From: Rhodospirillaceae bacterium UBA1479
GTDB taxonomy: Bacteria > Pseudomonadota > Alphaproteobacteria > Rhodospirillales > Casp-alpha2
Direction: 5' to 3'
Assembly (NCBI GenBank): GCA_002325375.1
Contig: DCRZ01000002.1
Coordinates: forward strand, 971,089 to 1,035,088
DNA length: 64,000 nucleotides
Below the pieces are notes generated by a model. It searched no databases. It saw nothing but the letters and a program-made list of their open reading frames with translations, and was not told where the DNA came from. The position numbers were made by a program, and so were the translations under genes. Shown here in pieces: positions 50,442-59,097 of this stretch (positions within the stretch are counted from its first letter, which is position 1; the number at the start of each line of letters is the position of its first letter).

Positions 50442-51413
50442 TTAGAAATCCAATGCCCGGCGTTGGGCGCGGGCAAGGCATGCGTTCACATAGTGTGTGG
50501 CATTGGCCGCGGCAACCTTGTTGTCGGCGGATTGCGCGCGCATGGTGTCGAATACCCGCCGCAATACCTTATCGGCGTCCGGTACCAGTTGACCCTGGGG
50601 CGGGTCGATGAACAGGTCGGCGACGTCGATGGTGAAGCCGTATTTTTCCGCCATCCGGGCATAGCGCGGCTTGCGGTCCTGGACCAGGGCGGGGAACAGG
50701 ATGCGGGCGAAATCCTTGGGCCCGACACCCTTGCCGTCGGCAGGCTGGCCGGCCAAATGCTTTTCGATAAACGAGGGATAATAGAACAGGGGCTTGGGGT
50801 CGCTCTCGGCGCGTTCCTTCAGCGCATCCTCGTCGGTTTTACCGGCACGGATATAGAGGATCAGGGTATCGGCGCGGAGTGCCGTGATCACGGGGTCGTC
50901 GGGATCGTCCAGATCGACGATTTCGCACAGGCTGCCCGAGGCATCGTTGATGAAATCCTTGCAGCGGTAGATTTCCCAGGCCTTGGCGATGAAGTGACCG
51001 GTGTCCTTCATGGCTTCCTGTTCGCCCCAGCGATAGAGCCCCTGGCGCTTCAGGAACGTGGCCTTGTCCAGGCCGCCTTCGGCCGGGTCACCGTACATGC
51101 CCAGGAACGTGGATACCGGATCCAGGTTGTCGACGCTGATGTTGTGGTTGATGTAGATGGAATCCGAGCGCAGGAGGTTGGCCACGAACCTGTCCTGCAT
51201 GTGCATGATCTTGTACTTGATGTTGTCCAGGATGTGTTCGGCGAGGTAGCGCGTGCCGATGCGGTAGTCGGCCGAATAGTGGTACCAGTCCGCATGACGG
51301 CGCAGGCTGGTGGACAGCATGGTCTTGCCCACGCCGGACATGCCCAGCAGCGTGATCGCGTGGGGTAGTTGGCGGAACGCCTCGAAATCGTTGAGATATG
51401 CTTCAGAGCTCAT
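50442..51413 (-). CDS. P-loop ATPase-like protein
   Basis: 323 aa from the ATG at 51413. A Walker A motif, GMSGVGKT, lies near residue 25, with acidic segments later (EIVDLDDPDD and TLILYIRAGK). There are no membrane segments. Architecture after the P-loop is mixed alpha/beta without a domain I recognise. It lies upstream of metA in the same orientation, 77 bases away, and divergent from the aldehyde oxidoreductase operon. Function unknown. Confidence 0.75.
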   Translation of the reverse strand: MSSEAYLNDFEAFRQLPHAITLLGMSGVGKTMLSTSLRRHADWYHYSADYRIGTRYLAEHILDNIKYKIMHMQDRFVANLLRSDSIYINHNISVDNLDPVSTFLGMYGDPAEGGLDKATFLKRQGLYRWGEQEAMKDTGHFIAKAWEIYRCKDFINDASGSLCEIVDLDDPDDPVITALRADTLILYIRAGKTDEDALKERAESDPKPLFYYPSFIEKHLAGQPADGKGVGPKDFARILFPALVQDRKPRYARMAEKYGFTIDVADLFIDPPQGQLVPDADKVLRRVFDTMRAQSADNKVAAANATHYVNACLARAQRRALDF

Positions 51414-51604
51414 GCCCAAGGTTTGGCCTGCGCCGTTTCGCTTGTAAAGAGCTTTGATCGGGGCGCCACCGGCAAAAATTAGTTCCAAGCCCCCGTGGGT
51501 GGAGTGCTAAGCTTGTGTCAGGATAAATATGGCGTCCGGCGCCGCAAAAATGCGGACAAACGACCGGAACGCTGACACCAGCAATCACCGAACGGGAGGA
51601 TTTC

Positions 51605-52084
51605 ATGCTGAAAGCCTTGAACATTGATCCTGGCAAGTGCACGGGCTGCCTGCAGTGCGAACTTGCTTGTTCTTTCGAAAACGAGGGCGTGTTCAATCCG
51701 TCCAAGTCGCGGATCAAGGTCTTCAATTTCCACGACCAGGGCCGTTTCGTGCCTTATACCTGCACGCAATGCGACGAGGCCTGGTGCATGCACGCCTGTC
51801 CGGTCGACGCCATATCCCTGAACAAGCTGACGGGCGCCAAAGAGGTCAACGACAACCTCTGCGTCGGCTGCAAGGTCTGCACCATCGCCTGTCCCTTCGG
51901 CACGGTGAACTACAATTCCGCCACCGGCAAGGTCATCAAATGCGACCTGTGCGGCGGCGATCCGGAATGCGCCAAGGCCTGCCCGACCGACGCCATCACC
52001 TATGTGGACGCCGACTGGACCGGCCTGGACAAGATGCGCAAATGGGCGGCCAAGACCGACGCCGGCCAGCAAGCCGCGCACTGA
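51605..52084 (+). CDS. aorA: Aldehyde oxidoreductase ferredoxin subunit (AorA-like)
   Basis: 159 aa with four Cys clusters typical of polyferredoxins: CTGCLQCELAC, CTQCDEAWCMHAC, CVGCKVCTIAC, and CDLCGGDPECAKAC. These can hold four [4Fe-4S] clusters and pass electrons between the tungsten subunit and the flavoprotein. A strong GGGAGGA site precedes the ATG. It is the first gene of a tight five-gene operon in the order of aorABCDE from Aromatoleum. A related 4Fe-4S protein name is the alternative. Confidence 0.87.
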   Translation: MLKALNIDPGKCTGCLQCELACSFENEGVFNPSKSRIKVFNFHDQGRFVPYTCTQCDEAWCMHACPVDAISLNKLTGAKEVNDNLCVGCKVCTIACPFGTVNYNSATGKVIKCDLCGGDPECAKACPTDAITYVDADWTGLDKMRKWAAKTDAGQQAAH

Positions 52085-52100
52085 CGGGGAGGATGATGTC

Positions 52101-53948
52101 ATGGCATGGGCACGGCGGATTCTGCGGGTCAACCTGACCAAGGGCACCTGCACGCATGAACCCCTCAACATGGATTGGGCCAAGCGCTATCTGGGGCAGC
52201 GCGGCCTGGCGACCAAATACCTGACGGAAGAGATCGACCCCAAAGTCGATCCCCTTGCACCGGAAAACAAGCTGATCATGGCGACCGGGCCGCTGACCGG
52301 CACCTGTGCGTCGACGGCCGGGCGCTATTCGGTGATCACCAAGGGGGCGCTCACCGGGGCCATCGCGTGCTCCAACTCGGGCGGCTTCTTCGGCAACGAA
52401 ATGAAGAACGCCGGGTTGGACATGATCATCTTCGAAGGCCGCGCCAAGGCGCCGGTCTATCTGTTCATCGACAACGACGACTGCCGGCTGCTGGATGCCT
52501 CGGGCTATTGGGGCACCTCTGTGTGGGACACGGAAGAAGGCATCAAGGAAGCCCACGGCGACGCCCAGATCCGCGTCGCCTCGATCGGCGTGGCGGGCGA
52601 AAAGGGCGTCAAATTCGCCTGTGTCGTCAACGATATGCACCGCGCCGCCGGGCGTTCCGGGGTCGGCACGGTGATGGGCTCGAAGAACCTCAAGGCCGTC
52701 GCCATCCGCGGCACCAAGGGCGTTTCCGTGGACGACATGCCCACGTTCCTGAAGGCCGTGACGGCGGGCAAGAAAGTGTTGGCGGAAAACGCCGTGACCG
52801 GGCAGGGGTTGCCGGCCTACGGCACCCAGGTTCTGATGAACGTGATCAACGAAACGGGGGCCCTGCCGACCCGCAACCACCGCGACATTCAGTTCGAAGG
52901 GGCGTCGAAGATCTCCGCCGAGGCCATGGCCGAACCCCGGGAATCCGACGGCAAGCCCAACCTGATCCGAAATGCCGCCTGCTTCGGCTGCACCATCGCC
53001 TGCGGGCGGATATCGTCCGTCGACCGGACCCATTACACGGTGGTCGACCGGCCGCAGTACCAGAAGGCATCGGGCGGGCTGGAGTACGAGGCCGCCTGGG
53101 CGCTGGGTGCGGCCACCGGCGTCGATGATCTGGACGCCCTGACGTTCGCCAACTTCATCTGCAACGAACAGGGGATCGACCCCATCTCGTTCGGCGCCAC
53201 GGTGGGGGCGGCCATGGAGATGTTCGAGGACGGCATCATCACCACCAAGGACACCGGCGGGATCGAGGTCAAATTCGGATCGGCCAGGGCGCTGACCGAT
53301 CTGGCCGAACTGTGCGGCCGGGGCGAGGGCTTCGGGGCCGAGATCGGCCTGGGTTCCAAGCTGCTGTGCGAAAAGTACGGCAAGCCGGAACTGTCCATGT
53401 CCGTGAAGGGCCAGGAATTCCCGGCCTATGACGGCCGGGGTATCCAGGGCATGGGGCTGACCTATGCCACGTCCAACCGGGGGGCCTGCCATCTGCGCAG
53501 CTATACCGTGGCGTCGGAAATCCTGGGCATTCCGGAAAAGACCGACCCGCTGGTCACCGACGGCAAGGCGGGCCTGGTCAAGGCGTTCCAGGACGCGACG
53601 GCGGCGGTCGACAGCGCCGGCATCTGCGTGTTCACGACCTTTGCCTGGACCTTGGAGGACATCGCCCCCCAGATCGACGCCGCCTGCGAGGGTGATTGGA
53701 GCGTCGAGGCCCTGTTGGCAACGGGGGAACGGATCTGGAACCTGGAACGCCAGTTCAACCTGGCGGCCGGTTTCACCGGCAAGGACGACAACCTGCCCCC
53801 GCGCCTGATGAAGGATGCGGCCAAGACCGGCCCGGCCAAGGGGTTGACCAGCGGTTTGGACAAGATGCTGCCGGAATATTATCAGCTGCGCGGCTGGTCC
53901 AAGGACGGCGTGCCGACCAACGAGACGGTCAGCAGGCTGGGGCTGTAG
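52101..53948 (+). CDS. aorB: Tungsten-dependent aldehyde ferredoxin oxidoreductase, catalytic subunit
   Basis: 615 aa from the ATG at 52101, AOR family length. The bis-pterin-binding region (SNSGGFFGNEMKNAG, HRAAGRSGVGTVMGSKNLKA) and the cluster ligands CFGCTIAC plus a later Cys (SNRGACHLRS) are present. It oxidises aldehydes to acids, or reduces acids, with W-bispyranopterin and a [4Fe-4S] cluster. Aerobic or facultative proteobacterial forms work with AorA and AorC and can use NAD. Molybdenum instead of tungsten cannot be excluded from sequence. Confidence 0.92.
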   Translation: MAWARRILRVNLTKGTCTHEPLNMDWAKRYLGQRGLATKYLTEEIDPKVDPLAPENKLIMATGPLTGTCASTAGRYSVITKGALTGAIACSNSGGFFGNEMKNAGLDMIIFEGRAKAPVYLFIDNDDCRLLDASGYWGTSVWDTEEGIKEAHGDAQIRVASIGVAGEKGVKFACVVNDMHRAAGRSGVGTVMGSKNLKAVAIRGTKGVSVDDMPTFLKAVTAGKKVLAENAVTGQGLPAYGTQVLMNVINETGALPTRNHRDIQFEGASKISAEAMAEPRESDGKPNLIRNAACFGCTIACGRISSVDRTHYTVVDRPQYQKASGGLEYEAAWALGAATGVDDLDALTFANFICNEQGIDPISFGATVGAAMEMFEDGIITTKDTGGIEVKFGSARALTDLAELCGRGEGFGAEIGLGSKLLCEKYGKPELSMSVKGQEFPAYDGRGIQGMGLTYATSNRGACHLRSYTVASEILGIPEKTDPLVTDGKAGLVKAFQDATAAVDSAGICVFTTFAWTLEDIAPQIDAACEGDWSVEALLATGERIWNLERQFNLAAGFTGKDDNLPPRLMKDAAKTGPAKGLTSGLDKMLPEYYQLRGWSKDGVPTNETVSRLGL

Positions 53949-53952
53949 GGGC

Positions 53953-55188
53953 ATGACCTACGTCATCATCGGCGCCGGTCCGGCAGGGGTCGTCGCGGCG
54001 GAAACGCTCGCCAAGACGGACCCGGGGTCCGACATCGTGCTGCTGGGCGGGGAAGCCGATCCGCCCTATTCCCGCATGGCCATTCCCTATGTCCTGACCG
54101 GCATCATCGACCACGGCGGCACGCACCTGCGCAAGACGGCCGGGCATTACGACGCGCTCGGCATCACCTATCGCCAGGGCCGGGCGGCGGGCATCGACGT
54201 GACGGGCAGGAAGGTCGCCTTGGAAGGCGGCGGCGAGCAGGCCTACGACACCCTTCTGATCGCCACGGGGGCAAGCCCGATCAAGCCGCCGGTGCCGGGG
54301 CTCGACCGGCCCGGGGTTCACCACTGTTGGACCCTCGACGACTGCCGCGAGATCGAAAAGCTGGCTAAGAAAGGCTCCGAGGTTGTTCTCATGGGGGCCG
54401 GGTTCATCGGCTGCATCATCCTGGAAGCCCTGGTCGAACGCGGCGTAAAGCTGACCGTGGTCGAGGCGTTGGACCGCATGGTGCCGCGCATGATGAACGA
54501 GACGGCGGGCACCTTGATCAAGGACTGGTGCCAGGCCAAGGGCATCACCGTGCATACCTCGACCAAGGTGACGGAGGTCGGCGAACAGGACGGCCGTCTG
54601 GCCGTCGCCATGGACAATGGGGAAACGGCCTCCGCCGACTTGGTGGTCGTCGCCGCCGGGGTGAAATCCAACATCGGCTTCATCGACGGCACCGGCATGA
54701 AGGCCGAACAGGGCATTCTGGTGGACGAATTCCTGCGCACCTCCGCCGACAACATCTACGCCGCCGGCGACTGTGCCCAGGGCCCGGATTTCGGCGGCGG
54801 CTTCAATGTCCATGCCATTCAGCCGACCTCGACCGAACACGGCCGTTTCGCCGCCCTCAACATGGCCGGTAAGGTCACGCCCTATCGGGGCTCGTTGCAG
54901 ATGAACGTGCTGGACACGGCGGGGCTGATCTCGACCTCGTTCGGCGACTGGGAAGGAGGCGACGGCACGGAAAGTGCCGAAGCCCTGGACCGCGACCGCT
55001 TCAAATACCTGCGCCTCAACTTCAAGGACGACGTGCTGGTCGGTGCCCTGTCCCTGGGGCGCACGGACCACATGGGCGTGCTGCGCGGCCTGATCCAGAA
55101 CCGCACGCCCCTGGGCATTTGGAAGGCGCGGCTGATGGATGATCCGCACCGCATCATGGAAGCTTATGTCGCCCATGCCTATGCCTGA
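53953..55188 (+). CDS. aorC: Aldehyde oxidoreductase FAD-binding subunit (AorC-like)
   Basis: 411 aa, starting four bases after aorB. It is a pyridine-nucleotide-disulfide oxidoreductase-type flavoprotein: FAD motif VIIGAGPAGVVAAE, NAD motif VLMGAGFIGCIILE, and the FAD site IYAAGDCAQG. It probably transfers electrons from AorA to NAD. The redox-active CxxxxC of disulfide reductases is absent, as expected for this branch. Confidence 0.87.
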   Translation: MTYVIIGAGPAGVVAAETLAKTDPGSDIVLLGGEADPPYSRMAIPYVLTGIIDHGGTHLRKTAGHYDALGITYRQGRAAGIDVTGRKVALEGGGEQAYDTLLIATGASPIKPPVPGLDRPGVHHCWTLDDCREIEKLAKKGSEVVLMGAGFIGCIILEALVERGVKLTVVEALDRMVPRMMNETAGTLIKDWCQAKGITVHTSTKVTEVGEQDGRLAVAMDNGETASADLVVVAAGVKSNIGFIDGTGMKAEQGILVDEFLRTSADNIYAAGDCAQGPDFGGGFNVHAIQPTSTEHGRFAALNMAGKVTPYRGSLQMNVLDTAGLISTSFGDWEGGDGTESAEALDRDRFKYLRLNFKDDVLVGALSLGRTDHMGVLRGLIQNRTPLGIWKARLMDDPHRIMEAYVAHAYA

Positions 55189-55203
55189 CGGCGGGGGCGC
55201 CCC

Positions 55204-55455
55204 ATGAAGATCCGGGTCAAGCTCTATGCTTCCCTCGCCGAACATCTGCCGGCGGGGACCAAGGGCAATGAGGCTGACCTGGAGGTTGCCGCCGACGCGA
55301 CCCCGGCCACGGTCATCGCCCAGCTCGGCCTGCCGGAAAAGATGTGCCACCTGGTGCTGCTGAACGGCGTCTATGTCGAGCCCTCGGCGCGGGAGGCCGC
55401 GACCTTCCGCGACGGCGACGCGTTGGCCATGTGGCCGCCGGTGGCCGGGGGCTAG
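55204..55455 (+). CDS. aorD: MoaD/ThiS-like sulfur carrier (AorD-like)
   Basis: 83 aa with a beta-grasp fold (RVKLYASLAEHLP, VLLNGVYVEPS, DGDALAMWPPVAGG) and the C-terminal GG that is adenylated and thiocarboxylated in MoaD. In the aor operon it probably serves pterin cofactor assembly for the tungsten enzyme. It follows aorC by 15 bases. Confidence 0.88.
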   Translation: MKIRVKLYASLAEHLPAGTKGNEADLEVAADATPATVIAQLGLPEKMCHLVLLNGVYVEPSAREAATFRDGDALAMWPPVAGG

Positions 55456-55460
55456 GAACC

Positions 55461-55754
55461 TTGACCGCGCCGGTCGTCATCACAAAGGAAATGGCCCTGA
55501 CGCGGGCCGGGTTCTTTCGCGGCATCGCCAAGGCGCTGGGCACCGATGCTTTCGTCGAGACGGCGGATGGCATTGTGCTGGAGCAGGACGGCAAATTTCT
55601 GGAGATCGCCCTGGGGCCCGAACGCATGCGCCGCATCGCGCTGATCGAGATAGAAGTCATGGATGTGACGCTTGGGTTCCATGGCTATACCAAGGAGGAT
55701 CAGGCCGCGGCGCTGATGGCGTTCGACCGAGCATTTCAGCGGGGTGGGGGCTGA
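55461..55754 (+). CDS. Small protein of the aldehyde oxidoreductase operon (AorE position)
   Basis: 97 aa from TTG 55461, five bases after aorD. ATG 55491 is possible but its ribosome site would be too close. It is a soluble alpha/beta protein (DAFVETADGIVLEQDGKFLEI, IALIEIEVMDVTLGF) without a motif I know. It ends the operon. Location suggests a cofactor or assembly role; nothing in the sequence proves one. Confidence 0.7.
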   Translation: MTAPVVITKEMALTRAGFFRGIAKALGTDAFVETADGIVLEQDGKFLEIALGPERMRRIALIEIEVMDVTLGFHGYTKEDQAAALMAFDRAFQRGGG

Positions 55755-55767
55755 TTAGAGCATTATT

Positions 55768-55782
55768 TTAGAATCATTCTAA
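55768..55782. promoter_or_regulatory. Irr-type iron box (ICE) upstream of the ferritin-like gene
   Basis: TTAGAATCATTCTAA is a perfect 7-1-7 palindrome matching the Irr ICE consensus TTTAGAANNNTTCTAAA closely. It lies 73 bases upstream of the EncFtn-like ATG and just upstream of a TTGATC/TATCTT promoter (55792-55797 and 55814-55819). Irr controls iron genes in alphaproteobacteria. Confidence 0.75.
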
Positions 55783-55854
55783 CTTTGAGCGTTGATCCCG
55801 ATGGTGTATCCATTATCTTTAATGTCCACACACGATTTGTATTAAGGAGTTCCC

Positions 55855-56157
55855 ATGTCGAGTGAAGGTTTCCACGAACCCCTGGAAAAGCTGTCCGAAG
55901 AGACCATGGATCGTCATCGCGCCATTGTTTCCCTGATGGAGGAACTGGAGGCCGTTGACTGGTACCAGCAGCGCGTCGACGCCACCTCGGATCCGGAACT
56001 GAAGGCGATCCTGGCCCATAACCGGGACGAGGAAATCGAGCACGCCGCCATGGTTCTGGAATGGCTGCGCCGCAGCATGCCGCAGTTTGACAAGGAACTC
56101 CGCGAAACCCTGTTCAAGGATGGTCCGATCACCGGCCATCACGGCGACGACCACTAA
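55855..56157 (+). CDS. Encapsulated-ferritin-like (EncFtn) protein without targeting peptide
   Basis: 100 aa with a strong AAGGAG site. It closely follows the Rhodospirillum rubrum EncFtn pattern: HEPLEKLSEETMDRHRAIVS, EELEAVDWYQQRV and LAHNRDEEIEHAAM. The ferroxidase ligands E30, E60 and H63 and also W36 and Y37 are kept. The usual C-terminal encapsulin targeting peptide (SLxIGSLK type) is missing: the protein ends GPITGHHGDDH. No encapsulin shell gene is adjacent. It may store or oxidise iron on its own or with a shell encoded elsewhere. Confidence 0.9.
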   Translation: MSSEGFHEPLEKLSEETMDRHRAIVSLMEELEAVDWYQQRVDATSDPELKAILAHNRDEEIEHAAMVLEWLRRSMPQFDKELRETLFKDGPITGHHGDDH

Positions 56158-56158
56158 A

Positions 56159-56172
56159 CCGCCGTCCGGCGG
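56159..56172. terminator. Hairpin between EncFtn-like and der genes
   Basis: CCGCC, loop GTCC, GGCGG, a perfect 5-bp GC stem in the 21-base convergent gap. It overlaps no gene and could act in both directions, but without a T-run. Confidence 0.4.
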
Positions 56173-56178
56173 CGGGGC

Positions 56179-57588
56179 CTATTTCCGGTCCGCGTAGGGG
56201 TTCTCGCTTTTGCGGTAGATCAGGCGGATCGGCACGCCGTCCAGCCCGAAATGGTCGCGCAGCCCGTTGACCAGAAAGCGGGTGTAACTGTCCGGCAGTT
56301 CGGTCGCCCGCGTACAGAACACGATGAACGTAGGCGGGCGGGCCTTGGCCTGGGTCGCGTAACGCAGGCGGATGCGCTTGCCGCCCTTGCCCATGGGCGC
56401 GGGATGGGCTTCCTGCATGTCGGTCAGCCAGCGGTTCAGGTCGCCCGTGCCGACCCGCGTGTTCCACAGGTCGTAGGTTTCGGTGACCGTGGGCAGAAGC
56501 TTGTCCAGCCCCTGGCCGGTCAGGGCTGAGCAAGTAATGACGGGAATGCCCCGGACCTGCGGCAGGCTGGTCTGCAGGCGGTCGCCGAGGCGTTGGATCG
56601 TCTCTCCCCGGTCCTTGGCGGCGTCCCACTTGTTGACCGCGATGATCAGTGCGCGGCCTTCCTCGATGACTTGGCGGGCGATGGTCAGGTCCTGCTTTTC
56701 CAGGACGGCGTCGGCGTCCAGCACCAGCACCACGACATGGGCGAAGCGCACGGCGCGGAGCGTGTCGCGGGTGCTGAGGGATTCCAGCTTGTCGGTGATC
56801 CGTGCCTTGCGGCGCAATCCGGCGGTGTCGATCAGCCGGTAATCGCGCCCGCCGTGCTGCCAGGAAATGGAAATCGAGTCGCGGGTGATCCCGGCCTCGG
56901 GCCCGGTCAACATGCGGTCTTCGCCGAGCAGGCGGTTGATCATGGTCGACTTGCCGACGTTGGGCCGGCCGACGATGGCAAGCTGCAGGGCCTTGGGCTC
57001 GGCCATGTCGTCGCCGTCGCCTTCGTCGTTGAATTCCTCAAGGTCGGCGAATTCATCTTCGTCGTCATAGGCTTGCGTGCCTTCGGCGGCGGCGGCCTCG
57101 GCAAAGGGGATAAGCCGGTCGTACAGGTCCGACAGACCGAGCCCGTGTTCCGCCGAAAAGGCGACGGGCTCGTCCAGGCCCAGGGAATAGGCGTCGAACA
57201 GGCCGGACTCGCCGGCCCGGCCCTCGCACTTGTTGGCGACCAGGATCGACGGCGTGCCGCGGGCCCGCAGCCAGGACACGAAATGCTGATCCATCGGTGT
57301 CACCCCGGCCCGCGCATCGATCACCATCAGCGCCACGTCGGCTTCGTCGAGGGCATGTTCGGTCTGGCGCCGCATGCGGGCTTCCAGGCTGTCGTCGGTG
57401 ACGTCCTCAAGCCCGGCGGTGTCGATCAGCCGGAATTTCAGCTCGGCGAGCTTGCCCTCGCCCTCGCGGCGGTCGCGGGTCACCCCCGGCGTATCGTCGA
57501 CGATGGCCAGCTTGCGCCCAACCAGACGATTGAACAGGGTCGATTTGCCGACGTTGGGACGGCCGATGATGGCGATGGTAAAGGGCAT
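56179..57588 (-). CDS. der: Ribosome biogenesis GTPase Der (EngA)
   Basis: 469 aa with the two tandem G domains unique to Der: GRPNVGKSTLFN with DTPG and NKCE in the first, GRPNVGKSTMINR with DTAG and NKWD in the second, and a C-terminal KH-like domain. It is essential for 50S subunit maturation. It ends the yfgM-bamB-der cluster on the minus strand, conserved across proteobacteria. Confidence 0.97.
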   Translation of the reverse strand: MPFTIAIIGRPNVGKSTLFNRLVGRKLAIVDDTPGVTRDRREGEGKLAELKFRLIDTAGLEDVTDDSLEARMRRQTEHALDEADVALMVIDARAGVTPMDQHFVSWLRARGTPSILVANKCEGRAGESGLFDAYSLGLDEPVAFSAEHGLGLSDLYDRLIPFAEAAAAEGTQAYDDEDEFADLEEFNDEGDGDDMAEPKALQLAIVGRPNVGKSTMINRLLGEDRMLTGPEAGITRDSISISWQHGGRDYRLIDTAGLRRKARITDKLESLSTRDTLRAVRFAHVVVLVLDADAVLEKQDLTIARQVIEEGRALIIAVNKWDAAKDRGETIQRLGDRLQTSLPQVRGIPVITCSALTGQGLDKLLPTVTETYDLWNTRVGTGDLNRWLTDMQEAHPAPMGKGGKRIRLRYATQAKARPPTFIVFCTRATELPDSYTRFLVNGLRDHFGLDGVPIRLIYRKSENPYADRK

Positions 57589-57646
57589 GACATTGGCCGG
57601 ACGCGTGTCCGATCCTGATTACCTGAACTGGGTTACGGGTACTGGG

Positions 57647-59044
57647 TTACTGATAAACGATCAATTCCGCGTCGTCGGACAGGAAAATGACCCGGCCGTC
57701 GGCGACAATGGGCGGCACGGAAATGCCGTCGGGCATTTCGACCTCGCCGATGAACTTACCCGAATAGGGTGACAAAGCCCAGGCCACACCATGCGATCCG
57801 GCCACGATCAGGCGGTCGGAGGCCAGAATGGGGCCAGTCCAGACGACGGGATCACGTTGCTTTTCCGGGTTCTCGAAGCGGGGCAGGGGGCGAACCCAAT
57901 AGACGCCGCCGGTATCGCGGCTGACGGCGGCGACTTCCGCGTCGTTGGTCAACACGAAAATATAGTCACCGGCGATCCAGGGGCTTTCGATGCCGCCGAT
58001 ATCCCGTTCCCAGATGCGCCGGCCCGTGCGCAGGTCATAGGCCGCCATGATTCCGGAATGGCTGATCGCGATGACCCGGCCGCGGTCGATGATCGGGCGG
58101 CCGCGGATATGCGACAGGGCGGAGACGATGTCCGAACGCTTCAGGGATGCCAGGGAATCCGACCACAGCAGGCGGCCGTTCTCGGCCCTGAGCGCCACCA
58201 GTTCGCCGGACGAATAGGGGACGACGACCACACCCTGATCGACGGCCGGGCTGCCGCTGCCGAGAAGGGAAGCGGACTCGGTAATGCCCGAATGATCCCA
58301 AAGCTGCTGGCCCGTGTTGGCGTCCAAGGCGAAGGTGCGGTTATCCAAGGTAATGACGAAGACCCGCCCGCCGCGCACCGTGGGGGCGGCGTGCATGGGG
58401 CCGCTCAGCACCGTGCGCCAGATTTCCTTGCCCGTCGCGGCATCCAGGGCGATGACATGGCCGAACCCGGTCGCGGCATAGACGCGACCGCCCTCGGTGG
58501 TGACGCCGCCGGATAGCAGGCCGTCATCGGCCTCGGCCTTGGGCGCCAGTTCGACGTCCCAGATGATGTCACCGGACTTCATGTCGACGGCATAGACCTC
58601 GGACTCGGAATCCATGGTGAAGATGCGCCCGCCCGCGGCGACGGGTGAGCCGAGAATGCGGAGTTCGTCATCGACGCCTTTGCCGACGCCGGTACTCCAG
58701 GCCTTGGTGATGTTTTCCGGCACCAGGATGTGGTGCATGGCATGGTTCGGGTAGCCGCCCGGCTGCGGCCATTCCGGATTGGGCGAGGGGGCCGGCAGCA
58801 GAATCTGATGATCCTTCAATTCGGCATCGGCCGCCAAGGTCCGCTGATTGGTGAGGATCGCGATGCGCGTGCCCGGCAGGGGGACCTCTTCCTTGGAAAA
58901 CAGGTCGGTCAAATAAGTGCAGCCGCCGACGCTTAGGGGCGCCGCCAGGGCAAGGGCGATGGACAATGCCATGCCTCGGGCCGTGCCGCGCGAACAGGCC
59001 CGCAGGCCCGGTTCCCGTCGATTTCCGCTATTCGGCGCAGCCAT
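57647..59044 (-). CDS. bamB: Outer membrane assembly lipoprotein BamB-like beta-propeller
   Basis: 465 aa. A lipoprotein-type signal ends LSVGGC. It is followed by repeated beta-propeller blades with PQQ-like motifs (VYAVDMKSGDIIWDVEL, VIALDAATGKEIWRTVL, MAAYDLRTGRRIWERDI). In the BAM complex BamB assists outer-membrane protein insertion. The synteny with yfgM and der supports the assignment over a quinoprotein dehydrogenase. The N-terminus before the signal is long; a start at 58972 is possible. Confidence 0.9.
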   Translation of the reverse strand: MAAPNSGNRREPGLRACSRGTARGMALSIALALAAPLSVGGCTYLTDLFSKEEVPLPGTRIAILTNQRTLAADAELKDHQILLPAPSPNPEWPQPGGYPNHAMHHILVPENITKAWSTGVGKGVDDELRILGSPVAAGGRIFTMDSESEVYAVDMKSGDIIWDVELAPKAEADDGLLSGGVTTEGGRVYAATGFGHVIALDAATGKEIWRTVLSGPMHAAPTVRGGRVFVITLDNRTFALDANTGQQLWDHSGITESASLLGSGSPAVDQGVVVVPYSSGELVALRAENGRLLWSDSLASLKRSDIVSALSHIRGRPIIDRGRVIAISHSGIMAAYDLRTGRRIWERDIGGIESPWIAGDYIFVLTNDAEVAAVSRDTGGVYWVRPLPRFENPEKQRDPVVWTGPILASDRLIVAGSHGVAWALSPYSGKFIGEVEMPDGISVPPIVADGRVIFLSDDAELIVYQ

Positions 59045-59097
59045 ACCGATTGTTCCCCTGTTCCCCGTGACCCATCCTGATTAATTCAGGGGCCCTT

